From NCBI RefSeq assembly GCF_001012815.1, contig NZ_JYJP01000001.1, forward strand, positions 1-64,000: 64,000 nt of DNA. Direction: 5' to 3'. The translations under genes and the position numbers were made by a program. The notes under the pieces were generated by a model. That model was given only the letters and a program-made list of their open reading frames with translations, searched no databases and had not been told where the DNA came from. Positions 9,485-18,812 of this stretch are shown piece by piece (positions within the stretch are counted from its first letter, which is position 1; the number at the start of each line of letters is the position of its first letter). This DNA is from Vibrio mexicanus. Lineage in GTDB: Bacteria; Pseudomonadota; Gammaproteobacteria; Enterobacterales; Vibrionaceae.

Positions 9485-10140
9485 CTATTGTGAACGAACC
9501 TCGTCTTGCTCTTTACCTGATTGCTTTGTAGTAAAGGGATCTGCAGTTGAAAGTAATGCTGCTACCACCTTGCCTTCACCCGTGGCCTGAGTAGTCTCGA
9601 CCGAATCCGTTATATTGTAGAGGGTGTAAGAGAGGGTTAGCGTATGAATGGAGTCAGGAATATCTGGCTCTATGTAAAAGATCAGCGGCATCTGAGCTTG
9701 TCCATTGGCCGCAAGTGGCTGCTGGTTAAAACAAAAGCACTCGATTTTATTGAAGTAGTTGGCACCTAAGCCGGAGAGACCGATGGCACTGCCTGCCCCA
9801 CCAAATCGGAAGACGCTTTGTTCATGGCGACATAATGGGTTTGAATCACTTCTCCGGGGTGGACTTCCATCACTGTCACTTCTGGTGTGAACGACCAAGG
9901 CATGCCTTTATTGATATGAGCCATAAATTCAACCCGCACCGTTCGGCTAATGTCTGCGACCATACCCACGGGCTGAACGGCCGACGCAGTATTGGTTTTG
10001 CCATTTATACCCAAGGCATCACACATGATGTCGTATAAAGGAACAAGCGCAAAACCAAAGCCAAACATAGCCACCACTGCACCCACTAACTTGAGCGTGA
10101 GTTTTTTGTGCGATTTCTGCGTTTGATTTTGGTTTTCCAT
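9485..10140 (-). CDS. ctaG: Cytochrome c oxidase assembly protein CtaG/Cox11, frameshifted
   Basis: Copper chaperone that builds the CuB site of subunit I; one N-terminal membrane helix and a periplasmic Ig-like domain. The first frame reads to GQAVPSVSP; the second resumes GLGANYFNKIECFCFNQQPL with the copper-binding CFC. One missing base in the CCC/GGG run near 9771 explains the break. Restored length is about 218 residues. It lies between coxA and coxC, its usual place. Confidence 0.92.
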
Positions 10141-10149
10141 AGGAATCCC

Positions 10150-11816
10150 CTAGTCCACTTTTGGCGGTGTTTCGAACGTATGGTGCGGTGCTGGGCTTGG
10201 AACCGTCCACTCAAGACCTTCTGCTCGATCCCAAGGTTTCGCTTTGGCTTTTTCACCGCCACGAGCACATTTGATAACCACCCACAAGAAGATCAACTGC
10301 GACAAACCAAACGCGAAGCCGCCTATCGACACAATTTGGTTCACGTCAGCGAACTGGATAGCGTAGTCGGGAATGCGTCGTGGCATACCCGCCAAACCTA
10401 GAAAGTGCATAGGGAAGAACAAAATATTGACCGAAACCACCGACGTCCAGAAGTGCCATAAACTCAACTTCTCGTCGTACATGTGCCCCGTCCATTTAGG
10501 TAGCCAGTAGTAAGCCGCGGCCATAATCGAGAAGACCGCTCCCGATACCAATACATAGTGGAAGTGCGCTACCACAAAGTAGGTGTCATGATATTGGAAA
10601 TCCGCTGGCGCAATCGCCAGCATCAAGCCAGAAAATCCACCAATAGTGAACAGTACGATAAAGGCAATTGAGAACAGCATTGGCGTCTCGAACGTTAATG
10701 CCCCTCGCCACATCGTTGCTACCCAGTTAAACACTTTCACCCCTGTCGGCACCGCTATCAACATCGTGCAATACATAAAGAAGAGTTCAGCAAACACGGG
10801 CATTCCGGTGGTAAACATGTGGTGCGCCCAAACAAAGAATGAGAGGAAAGCGATACTACAAGTGGCGTAAACCATGGAGTGATAACCAAACAGTCTCTTA
10901 CCAGAGAACGTAGGAATAATGGCAGAAACGATACCAAATGAAGGCAGTATCATGATGTAAACTTCTGGGTGCCCAAAGAACCAGAAAATGTGTTGGAACA
11001 TCACTGGATCACCGCCACCAGCAGCGTCAAAGAAGCTGGTTCCGAAGTACTTATCGGTAAGCACCATGGTCACCGCCCCGGCAAGCACGGGCATCACCGC
11101 AATAAGCAGAAACGCAGTGATTAACCATGTCCAAACAAACAGCGGCATCTTGAACCATGTCATTCCCGGTGCACGCATGTTTACAATCGTCACGATGACG
11201 TTAATCGCCCCATGATCGAGCTGATACCCATGATGTGAACGGAGAACACAAACAAAGCGGTACTATCCGGTCCGTATGTCGTTGAGAGCGGCGCGTAGAA
11301 TGTCCAACCAAAGTTAGGGCCGCCGCCTTCCGTGAACAAAGAAGCGATAAGGATCAAAAACGCGAAGGGTAAGATCCAAAAGCTCAAGTTATTCATTCGC
11401 GGTAAGGCCATGTCTGGTGCACCAATCATCATCGGAATCATCCAGTTAGCAAGGCCTGTAAAGGCTGGCATTACGGCACCAAACACCATGATCAAACCGT
11501 GTACCGTGGTCATTTGGTTAAAGAAATTAGGCTCGACGAGTTGTAAACCGGGTTGGAAAAGCTCTGCACGAATGATCATCGCCATCGCACCGCCGGTTAA
11601 AAACATCGCAAAGCTAAACCACAAATAAAGCGTTCCTATGTCTTTGTGGTTTGTCGAATAGAGCCAACGGCCGATACCTGAGGGAGCGCCGTGATGGTGA
11701 TGATCATCCGCTTCAATCGCAACAGAGTTAGTACTGACCGATTGCGCTTCATTCACCGCCGATGACTTCACTTGTTTATGTACGGACGAGTTGGGTGTGG
11801 ACGTTTTCATTGTCAC
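10150..11816 (-). CDS. coxA: Cytochrome c oxidase subunit I, frameshifted
   Basis: Catalytic subunit carrying haem a and the haem a3-CuB centre. The N-terminal frame has NHKDIGTLYLWF and GLANWMIPMMIGAPDMALPR; it breaks at a C run 11208-11211 where one base is missing. The second frame continues NVIVTIVNMRAPGM and carries the CuB ligand motif FGHPEVYIMILP and the haem ligands in VAHFHYVL. About 555 residues once joined. The operon and all other domains are normal, so the break is probably an assembly error. Confidence 0.95.
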
Positions 11817-11839
11817 TCCTTGGACTGTTCCTTAGTGGA

Positions 11840-12994
11840 CTACTGCCCTTGTTCTTTGAAGGCATTCACATCCGATGCTTGAACCACATCACCAGTATCG
11901 TTACCCCAAGCATTTCGCTGATAGGTCACGACTGCAGCTATTTCTTTATCGCTCAACTGGTTGGCAAATGCTTGCATCGCCGTTCCTGATCGGCCATTTA
12001 CAATAATATCCAGATGGTCATCCAACGGGCCCAACGCAATAGCGCTGCCTTTGATCGCAGGGAACGCCCCAGCCAAGCCCTCACCATTGGCTTGGTGACA
12101 GACAGCACAACGCTCTACGTAGATTTTTTCACCCATTGGCATCAAATCATCCATTGTCATCGAGCTTTCAAGAGCCAGTTGCGCGGCTTTTTTCTCTTCA
12201 GCGATTTCAAGTTTTTTGTTTGCTAACCACTGGTCATACTCTTCTTCTTCCATGGCATGCACTACAATCGGCATGAAGCCATGGGCTTGGCCACAAAGCT
12301 CGGCACACTGACCGCGATAGACACCAGGTTTATCGATTCGAGTCCAAGCTTCGTTAATGAAGCCCGGAATGGTGTCTTTTTTCACGGCAAAAGCAGGAAC
12401 CCACCACGAGTGGATAACATCATCAGAAGTCATCAAGAATCGTACTTTGCGGTTAATTGGCAGGACCAAAGGGTTATCCACTTCCAATAGATAGTGCGCC
12501 CCTTTTTCATCGATGCCATCGATCTGTTTTTGGGACGTTGACATTAGGCTGAAGAACTCAACCTCTTCGCCAAAATAACTGTAGTGCCACTTCCATTGTG
12601 AACCTGTAATTTTTACCGTCAGATCTGACTCGGAGGTATCTTCCATCGCCATTAGGGTTGTGGTGGCAGGTATAGCCATACCGATCAAGATTAGAACGGG
12701 GATGACCGTCCAAATGATCTCTACTTTAGTACTTTCGTGGAAATGGGCAGCAACCGCTCCCTTAGATTTTCGGTGTTTGATGATCGAATAGAACATCACG
12801 CCAAAAACGACTAGAGCAATGACACAGCAGATATAAAAAATCAGCATGTGCAGCTCGTACACTTGCTCACTGATCTGAGTGACGCCTCTGGTTAGGTTGA
12901 AAGTCTGCGCTTCTTCAGCAGAGTATGCAGGGGTAGTAAGGCAACCCATTATAAAGCTCAACCAGAGCCAGATCTTTGCCTTTAGCTTTCTCAC
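11840..12994 (-). CDS. coxB: Cytochrome c oxidase subunit II with fused cytochrome c domain (caa3 type)
   Basis: Takes electrons from cytochrome c and passes them to subunit I through CuA. 384 residues: signal peptide, two membrane helices (about 48-72 and 90-114), a cupredoxin domain with CuA motif CAELCGQAHGFM near residue 230, then a C-terminal cytochrome c with CAVCH near 294. The extra haem domain makes this a caa3-like enzyme. GTG start at 12994 with GAGGAG upstream. First gene of the cox operon and intact. Confidence 0.95.
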   Translation of the reverse strand: MRKLKAKIWLWLSFIMGCLTTPAYSAEEAQTFNLTRGVTQISEQVYELHMLIFYICCVIALVVFGVMFYSIIKHRKSKGAVAAHFHESTKVEIIWTVIPVLILIGMAIPATTTLMAMEDTSESDLTVKITGSQWKWHYSYFGEEVEFFSLMSTSQKQIDGIDEKGAHYLLEVDNPLVLPINRKVRFLMTSDDVIHSWWVPAFAVKKDTIPGFINEAWTRIDKPGVYRGQCAELCGQAHGFMPIVVHAMEEEEYDQWLANKKLEIAEEKKAAQLALESSMTMDDLMPMGEKIYVERCAVCHQANGEGLAGAFPAIKGSAIALGPLDDHLDIIVNGRSGTAMQAFANQLSDKEIAAVVTYQRNAWGNDTGDVVQASDVNAFKEQGQ

Positions 12995-13101
12995 ACGAGC
13001 TCTCCTCAGTATCGAGCACCTTCCATAATGCTCTTGGATTTACTGGTCGATCGATTAGTGCTCATAGGCCGCTTTAGGGCGTAAAATGAGCCTAAATTAA
13101 T

Positions 13102-13136
13102 GTTATATTTATGTTAATAAACGTTAGTTAATGTTT
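13102..13136. promoter_or_regulatory. Phased GTTA repeats resembling an ArcA box before coxB
   Basis: GTTA occurs at 13102, 13113, 13123 and 13127, with GTTT at 13133, mostly 10-11 bases apart. The stretch 13102-13116 matches the ArcA consensus GTTAATTAAATGTTA at about 11 of 15 positions. ArcA represses aerobic oxidases, so a site before coxB makes sense. Lies 110-140 bp upstream of the start. The rest of the 12995-13292 gap is AT-rich with nothing else clear. Confidence 0.4.
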
Positions 13137-13292
13137 CTAAATAGCGCAAGAAAGTGCTAAACCAAAATAAAAAAGTACTACTCTGGTCACTAGGGGCACT
13201 GCAATTAAAAGCAAGCGATGGCTGTTTTTTGAGGAAGGTTGGATAGAGAGGAAAAAGTTGGTACGAGCTGAAGAAACGTCGCACAAATGTAA

Positions 13293-13317
13293 AAGAAGTG
13301 GGTTAGACCCACTTCTT
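13293..13317 (-). terminator. Terminator after the DsbA-like gene
   Basis: An 11-bp perfect stem AAGAAGTGGGT / ACCCACTTCTT with a three-base loop, followed on the minus strand by TTTT. It lies 9 bp past the stop of the gene at 13326. Confidence 0.75.
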
Positions 13318-13325
13318 AATTGCTC

Positions 13326-14060
13326 TTATAGTTGTTGCTGAACGATCTGCTCGAGCTTATCGTATGGGAGATAACCAGGAACCACTTGATCGCCCATGAT
13401 CATTGCTGGCGTACCTCTTAAGCCCAGCTCAGTGAATAAGCGGTAGTTCTTATCAACCACATCCATCATAGAACCACTTTCTTCAAGTTGTTTAACTGTC
13501 TGCGTTTTTTCTGCCACCGCTTTTAACGTATCCTCGTTATGCATAGTGCGATTCGCAACCAACAGGTCATGCACTTCCTTGTATTTTTCAGGCTGATCCT
13601 GCCAAACCTTCAGCGCATAGGCTGCGGTGTTGGAATCAGTCCCTTGCATAAGCTCCTTTAGCGGCGTAAAGAAGTTTACCACTTTGACTTGAGGGTAATT
13701 AGAAACCAGTTTTTCTAACTCCGGCTCTAACTTTTTGCAGTACGGGCAGTTGTAATCTGTCACATTGACGATGGTCAATTCAGGTTCGTCATTTCCCATA
13801 ACAGGGTGAACCGAACTGGTGATATACGAATCCAACTCCACCAGGGCTTTCTTGAACTGCTTCTGTTGCACAACATAACCATTTAGGCTTTCGTGTAAAG
13901 TCCCCACGATTTCTGGGTGACTCTTCAAAATCGAAACAATCTCTTCGATTTGATCATCAGTGTTGTCTGCCAATACAGCAGGGCTAAACAATGGCGTGGC
14001 AGCAAACATTGCCATCAGAGTCAGAGACATTACATTTTTCTTCATCAGTTTCTCTTTCAT
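13326..14060 (-). CDS. DsbA-family periplasmic thiol oxidoreductase
   Basis: Thioredoxin-fold protein with a signal peptide (cleavage near AVLA-DN), a coiled N-terminal extension of about 50 residues, CPYC at residues 105-108 and the cis-Pro loop LRGTPAMI. The extension and CPYC resemble Com1/ScsC-like DsbA proteins, which may oligomerise, rather than classical DsbA. An ATG at 14045 (MKKNVMS) with GAGAAA upstream is the more likely start than 14060. No DsbB partner is nearby. Substrates unknown. Confidence 0.85.
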   Translation of the reverse strand: MKEKLMKKNVMSLTLMAMFAATPLFSPAVLADNTDDQIEEIVSILKSHPEIVGTLHESLNGYVVQQKQFKKALVELDSYITSSVHPVMGNDEPELTIVNVTDYNCPYCKKLEPELEKLVSNYPQVKVVNFFTPLKELMQGTDSNTAAYALKVWQDQPEKYKEVHDLLVANRTMHNEDTLKAVAEKTQTVKQLEESGSMMDVVDKNYRLFTELGLRGTPAMIMGDQVVPGYLPYDKLEQIVQQQL

Positions 14061-14167
14061 TCAATCAAATTAACCACGAGTAAACAGACCCGAAGTCTAA
14101 GGGGTTACATTCAGAACAACCATAAAAATTGGATGAAATTAGTTTTTATTGATTAAAGTGGTAAAAA

Positions 14168-14782
14168 TCACTCAGCAACCCACTCAATTTCAATTAAGGT
14201 TTTGTCACCGTACTTTAAACGGCCCAGAAAGATATCGCCTTGGTGTACCTCACCGACTCCCTTGGGTGTGCCCGTCATCAAGACATCGCCATCTTCAAGT
14301 GGTGTGTAGCTGCTCACTTCATCTAAGATGGTTTCTGGTGAATAGATCATTTGTGTAACTGCGCCGCATTGAACTCGGACACAGTTGATGTAGAGCTCAA
14401 CTTGCAGTTGCTTAATGTCGATACCATCAAGAGCAATAAATCGGCTCATAACCGCAGCGCCTTCAAAACTTTTCGCCCTTTCCCACGGTAAACCTTGGTT
14501 CTTAAGTTTTGACTGCAATTCACGCTTGGTCAGATCTAATCCAATTCCCACGGCATAAAGCTGATTATGTTTCACCACAAAACAAATTTCCGCTTCGTAA
14601 TGCAAAGGCTCTTGATGGAAAGAAGTCAGGCGTTCAGAAAGGCTCGCATTGGTTTTGTTGAATAACACCATTTGCTCTGGAACAGCATTATTAAGTTCCT
14701 GAATATGCTCTAGGTAATTTCGCCCAACACAAACAATTTTTGATGGTGCTATGAGCTCGTCACCCAGTCTAATGGTACGCAT
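14168..14782 (-). CDS. Fumarylacetoacetate hydrolase family protein
   Basis: FAH-fold enzyme of the YcgM/acylpyruvase type, about 204 residues. Metal-binding acids sit in YEAEICFVVK, with KSFEGAAVMSRF and the C-terminal TGTPKGVGEV typical of the family. AAGGA before ATG 14782 decides the start; an upstream ATG at 14821 has none. Members hydrolyse acylpyruvates, decarboxylate oxaloacetate or isomerise homoprotocatechuate products; the substrate cannot be told here. Stands alone. Confidence 0.85.
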   Translation of the reverse strand: MRTIRLGDELIAPSKIVCVGRNYLEHIQELNNAVPEQMVLFNKTNASLSERLTSFHQEPLHYEAEICFVVKHNQLYAVGIGLDLTKRELQSKLKNQGLPWERAKSFEGAAVMSRFIALDGIDIKQLQVELYINCVRVQCGAVTQMIYSPETILDEVSSYTPLEDGDVLMTGTPKGVGEVHQGDIFLGRLKYGDKTLIEIEWVAE

Positions 14783-14957
14783 ATCCGATCCTTTATCTTC
14801 ATCAACATGATTCAAAAACAAGGCGCATAGTGTAATGCAAAGTGTTTACCGATTAACCTAACTAAAAGCACTTTATTGCGAAAATCAGATCTTGGCTCAA
14901 CTTTGCAATGGGCGATTTAACTGTTCGAAAAGTAGAAGGGACAGATGCAGGAAAAAC

Positions 14958-14990
14958 AAAAACGCCCACAACCGAAGTTGCAGGCGTTTT
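14958..14990 (-). terminator. Terminator of the OmpU-like porin
   Basis: AAAACGCC pairs with GGCGTTTT around an inner CAAC-cgaa-GTTG hairpin. A T-rich run follows on the minus strand, just past the porin stop at 15021. Confidence 0.8.
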
Positions 14991-15020
14991 CTATAAGTTA
15001 GACAGGGTTAGCTGACTAAA

Positions 15021-16055
15021 TTATAGGTAGAAACGAGCACCGATAACCCACTTGTCATCTGTAGCTAGTTTAGCACCCGAGCTGTCTTTGTCGTTTAGGT
15101 CGAACTGGTAACCAGTGTAACCAACTAGCTTAGGAGTGAAGTTGTACTCAGCTTGAAGAGCTAGCTCTTCGCGAGTTGTTTCTTTCGCGCTGCTTTGAGT
15201 ATCTTTAACGTCAACTGTTTCGTAGTTGATGCTTAGGTTTAGGCTGTTCGCTAGAGCGTATGCTGCTAGTAGTTCGTAAGCATCAGTTTCTGCTTGGCTA
15301 ACGTACTTGTCTTCAGAAGTTTGGTAAAGACCAGCAAGGTATAGACCGTTGCCGTAAGTACCGTAAGATGCAGAGAATGCGTGTAGGTCTAGAGCGCCTT
15401 TAGCAACACCTTGAGCAACATCACCTGTGCTGTATGCATAGCCTAGGCTAGCACCCATGAATTCGTAACCAGCAGCGATTTGTACGCGGTCTTTGTATTC
15501 AAGACCAGCAGTACCTTTGCTATCAGTAGTACCCTGCCATGCAACACCTAGGTTTAGAGAGCCAGCGTCACCGAAGTCATAACCGTTGCGGTAAGAAGCC
15601 ATGTTATCTGCACGAGTCAGACCAATCTTAGCGAAATCGTCGCCTGCGTATAGGAAATCGTTCGCAAACGCGATAGGAAGGTCAGTAACGCCAGCTACGT
15701 CGTAGTATGGTGCCCACTGAGTACCCACTACTGCACGACCTAGTTCGTCGTGAGTAAGACCGATGTAACCTAGACGAGTTGTGAATGCGTTGTCTGAGTT
15801 AGTTAGGTAGTTAAGAGCCCACTCACCGCGTGCGTCAACTGTGAAACCGTTACCCATGTCTTGAGTAGCAGTAAAGTTTAGACGTGGAGAGTTAGTACCT
15901 ACATCAGTGTTACCTTCTTCTGAACCGTTTAGGTTTACAGAAACGTGGCCGCCCATTGCGAAAGTAGTACCTTCGTTGTTGTAAAGTTCAACAGCGAATG
16001 CTTGAGATGAGATTGCAGCAGCAGAGATTGCAACAGCTAAGATTTTTTTGTTCAT
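15021..16055 (-). CDS. OmpU-like outer-membrane porin
   Basis: General porin of the outer membrane. Signal peptide MNKKILAVAISAAAISSQAFA is followed by AVELYNNEGTTFAMGG, the usual start of Vibrio porins, and the last residues RFYL end in the aromatic needed for barrel assembly. About 344 residues. The ORF can begin at 16076, but MNKK at 16055 fits the signal peptide. Divergent from a second porin with a long AT-rich spacer between them. Codon use is strongly biased, as in highly expressed genes. Confidence 0.9.
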   Translation of the reverse strand: MNKKILAVAISAAAISSQAFAVELYNNEGTTFAMGGHVSVNLNGSEEGNTDVGTNSPRLNFTATQDMGNGFTVDARGEWALNYLTNSDNAFTTRLGYIGLTHDELGRAVVGTQWAPYYDVAGVTDLPIAFANDFLYAGDDFAKIGLTRADNMASYRNGYDFGDAGSLNLGVAWQGTTDSKGTAGLEYKDRVQIAAGYEFMGASLGYAYSTGDVAQGVAKGALDLHAFSASYGTYGNGLYLAGLYQTSEDKYVSQAETDAYELLAAYALANSLNLSINYETVDVKDTQSSAKETTREELALQAEYNFTPKLVGYTGYQFDLNDKDSSGAKLATDDKWVIGARFYL

Positions 16056-16631
16056 TTTAAAGTCCATATATAACAAAAGTTATGTCCACCATTTAATCGA
16101 ACAATGTTCACCAATCGCTAATGTAACGACTGCTTCACAGCTCGATTAACAAGTGGTTAGGACTTTACCCACTCAACTCCAAAAAGTTGCACAAAATAAT
16201 ATAAAATCTACAATAAAAGTTGAGCGAGAAATATAAATCATTCAAAAACAATTATTTAGCGGTTATTTTTGTTAAAAAATGATGTTTTATTTTTAGATTA
16301 CAAAATGAAATATTTAGATTTTTGACCTAAAAACAATCAGTGAAATAAATATAAAAACAACAACCTATAAACCCAACTTTAAATAGTTTGCATTTATGTA
16401 GACACCTCGTTAATAAAATCCAATAGATGAGGCGTATATTGGCGAACTAGCATAAAGTTTTGGTAGCAGAATTCCCTTCTTAAAGCTGTTTATTTATTCA
16501 CCACAGCGACATAAAACCAAAATAAAACCGTAATATTTCAGACACGAAATCGTAATCCAGTCGTTCTACCTTAGTGGCAACTCATTTGATTCGAGCAATG
16601 ATGCTCACAATACTAATAAGGTACTTTCAAA
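16056..16631. other. Long AT-rich spacer between divergent porin genes
   Basis: About 576 bases with no supportable gene. It must hold both porin promoters and 5' leaders; many A and T runs make specific -10/-35 calls unsafe. A small GAGC-N6-GCTC dyad lies at 16592-16605 in the leader of the rightward porin. Confidence 0.6.
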
Positions 16632-17612
16632 ATGAATAAAGCAGCGATAGCAACAGCAGTGTTTTCCGCGTTGGTTTCAGGTTCTTCTCTTGCAGCAACA
16701 GTTTACGATAACGATGGAACTGAGCTAAAAGTAGGCGGCCGAGTTGAATTCCGTGGCGATTTCATCGGTTCAAGTGGCGCAGAAGTTGACGGTACAATGA
16801 AAGACAAGTCTCGCGCTCGTCTAAACCTTAAAGGCAGCACAGAAATCGCTGACGGCCTAAAAGGTTTCGCATTCTATGAAGCAGAACAAGGCTCAGGTGA
16901 CTCTGAGTTTGATAACCGCTACATGTATGCTGGTCTAGACACCAATATCGGTGCTTTCTCAGCAGGTCGTCAAGATATGGCAGCGGTCATCATCTCTGAC
17001 CTAACGGATGTGACTGAGTTCTCTGGTATTCAACAGTACATCGACTCAGCGTCTGATAAAGAAGATTCAACGTTTGCATACCGTGGCAGCTTCGATGCTC
17101 TACAAGTTGAAGCGACTTATACTGCAAACAGCACAAAGAGCACTGACGGCTACAGTATCTCTGGTCTTTACTCACTGCCAATGGGCCTAGACCTAGGCCT
17201 AGCGTACTCTGGTGCAGACCTAGGCCAAGATGCTGGTTCTGAAAGCCAGTTCCTACTTGGTGCAGGTTTCACTTGGGAAGCACTATACCTAGGTGCAACT
17301 TACTCAATGGGCGACATCAACGACAAAGCCAAAGAAGAGTTCAACGCTCTTGAAGTGGTTGCTGCGTACAAAATTACTGACCAGTTCACGCTAAAAGCGC
17401 TTTACGCGAACGCTGAAGTAGAAGACAAGAGTGCGAACACTAAAGCGGATTCTGATGACTTCTTCGAGGTTGTGGGTTACTACAAGTTCAACGGCAACAT
17501 CAGCTCTTACGTATCTTACATGTCTAACGGTCTAACTGACGTGAAAGATGCAAACGGCGTAGTAACTGCGGGTGAAGATACGCTTCGCCTAGGTCTTAAG
17601 TACAAGTTCTAA
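16632..17612 (+). CDS. Gram-negative porin
   Basis: Outer-membrane beta-barrel of 326 residues with signal peptide (cleavage near SSLA-ATVYDNDG) and a KVGGRVEFRGDF first strand. The C-terminus RLGLKYKF ends in Phe as porins require. Shares the YDNDGT start with OmpT/OmpC-like porins of Vibrio but differs clearly from the porin at 15021. Followed directly by a strong terminator. Divergent arrangement suggests reciprocal or separate regulation. Confidence 0.88.
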   Translation: MNKAAIATAVFSALVSGSSLAATVYDNDGTELKVGGRVEFRGDFIGSSGAEVDGTMKDKSRARLNLKGSTEIADGLKGFAFYEAEQGSGDSEFDNRYMYAGLDTNIGAFSAGRQDMAAVIISDLTDVTEFSGIQQYIDSASDKEDSTFAYRGSFDALQVEATYTANSTKSTDGYSISGLYSLPMGLDLGLAYSGADLGQDAGSESQFLLGAGFTWEALYLGATYSMGDINDKAKEEFNALEVVAAYKITDQFTLKALYANAEVEDKSANTKADSDDFFEVVGYYKFNGNISSYVSYMSNGLTDVKDANGVVTAGEDTLRLGLKYKF

Positions 17613-17635
17613 TCTTGCTTTAAAGCCTAAAAAAC

Positions 17636-17664
17636 AAAAGACCGAGCCTATGGCTCGGTCTTTT
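17636..17664 (+). terminator. Rho-independent terminator after the porin
   Basis: A 13-bp perfect stem AAAAGACCGAGCC / GGCTCGGTCTTTT with a three-base loop. Symmetrical enough to act in both directions between convergent genes. Confidence 0.85.
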
Positions 17665-17694
17665 CTATTTCTAACGCTTGTTTCTCTCACTTTC

Positions 17695-18696
17695 TTAGTG
17701 AATCAAGCGTACAACTAACGCACCTGGTTCACGCATTGAATCGATGTTGTGGCTGAGAACAATCCCATCACGCGGTGCAAGATACTTGTCTTGTTCGTCA
17801 CCAAACACATCATAAGCAATGGCAACAAGATCGCCCTCTTTAACTGGTTGCATCAACGTCACCTGCGGTAAGACAAACGCGCCTTGTTTGGCTCTAATTG
17901 AGGTGATCGCTTGGCCTTCAACCGCCTGCGAATACTCGCTTAGTGTTTCACCCTCAAGCACGCCTTTACCACGTAAGACCTCTTCAATGCCCTCGACTGT
18001 TCGGTCAATCAAAGGCTGTTCAATCACCTTTGCGGTGCCGACTTCAATAGTGATACTGGGAATCCCTGATTGATTCCATACAGTTTCCAACACACCTGCA
18101 TCGCCGGGATCGTTCAAAATCGCGTCTGGTTGGATTTGACGCGCCATTTGCAGTGATGTCTCGATACGAAAATCTGCAAAGACATAAAGCGGATAGATAG
18201 CACCAGACGTTTGGGTATGAAGATCGATGGCGAAATCTGCATTCGGACGCAATAGATTAGTCCAAAGATTATCAATGTAACGATTCGCCGCATCCCCTTG
18301 ACTATTACCAGGGAAGAAACGGTTCAAGTTACAGGGTGACGCGTCAGGATCTGAGCTGGAATAGTCGCGGCTATGGTTAAGCATACCCGGAAGGTTGACA
18401 GTAGGCACGATGGTTACCACACCAGATGTTACTTTCCCTTTAAGAGTACGAGCCAGTTTCTGCGCGGCTAATACACCGTTAAGTTCATCACCATGAACCC
18501 CCGCTGTCACCATGATTTTCGGCCCTTGAGCTTCGCCCTTTAACACGATCACTGGCAAATATTGGAACTGTCCGATTGCCGTACTGGCAACCTGAAACCA
18601 AAATCGATGTTCACCGCTGGCGAGTTCATCCACATTTAACGACTCAATAACCGAATGCCCTTGAATCACATCCTGAGTAACGTTCTGATTAGCCAC
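17695..18696 (-). CDS. Succinylglutamate desuccinylase/aspartoacylase family zinc deacylase
   Basis: M14-like zinc enzyme of 333 residues. GVHGDELNGV supplies the His and Glu zinc ligands and FAIDLHTQTSG the third. The C-terminal beta domain has the PRDGIVL pattern found in AstE-like proteins. Cytoplasmic, no signal peptide. It lies downstream of a YfcC-type transporter, separated by a terminator, so the two may handle an N-acylated amino acid taken up by that carrier. This link is inferred. It is not AstE itself by context, as no other ast genes are present. Confidence 0.82.
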   Translation of the reverse strand: MANQNVTQDVIQGHSVIESLNVDELASGEHRFWFQVASTAIGQFQYLPVIVLKGEAQGPKIMVTAGVHGDELNGVLAAQKLARTLKGKVTSGVVTIVPTVNLPGMLNHSRDYSSSDPDASPCNLNRFFPGNSQGDAANRYIDNLWTNLLRPNADFAIDLHTQTSGAIYPLYVFADFRIETSLQMARQIQPDAILNDPGDAGVLETVWNQSGIPSITIEVGTAKVIEQPLIDRTVEGIEEVLRGKGVLEGETLSEYSQAVEGQAITSIRAKQGAFVLPQVTLMQPVKEGDLVAIAYDVFGDEQDKYLAPRDGIVLSHNIDSMREPGALVVRLIH

Positions 18697-18761
18697 AAAA
18701 AATCTCCGAAAACTGTCTACTTACAGCAAATTGCCGAATTACAGATAATTAAAAAACGCAA

Positions 18762-18785
18762 AAAAGGCGAGTCTCCTCGCCTTTT
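18762..18785 (-). terminator. Terminator between the YfcC-type gene and the AstE-like gene
   Basis: Stem AAAAGGCGAG / CTCGCCTTTT with a four-base loop and flanking A and T runs. Falls 28 bp after the transporter stop, so read-through to the next gene would be partial. Confidence 0.8.
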
Positions 18786-18812
18786 GAATAAGTTTAGCTG
18801 AAGGGAGTAGGC

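Noticed and set aside
9485..10140. Two overlapping short ORFs as separate genes
   Set aside because: Together they give one CtaG sequence broken by a missing base at 9771.
5831..11816. Real loss of the cytochrome oxidase operon by decay
   Set aside because: Each break is a single base in a run and all other domains are intact, which is unlike decay.
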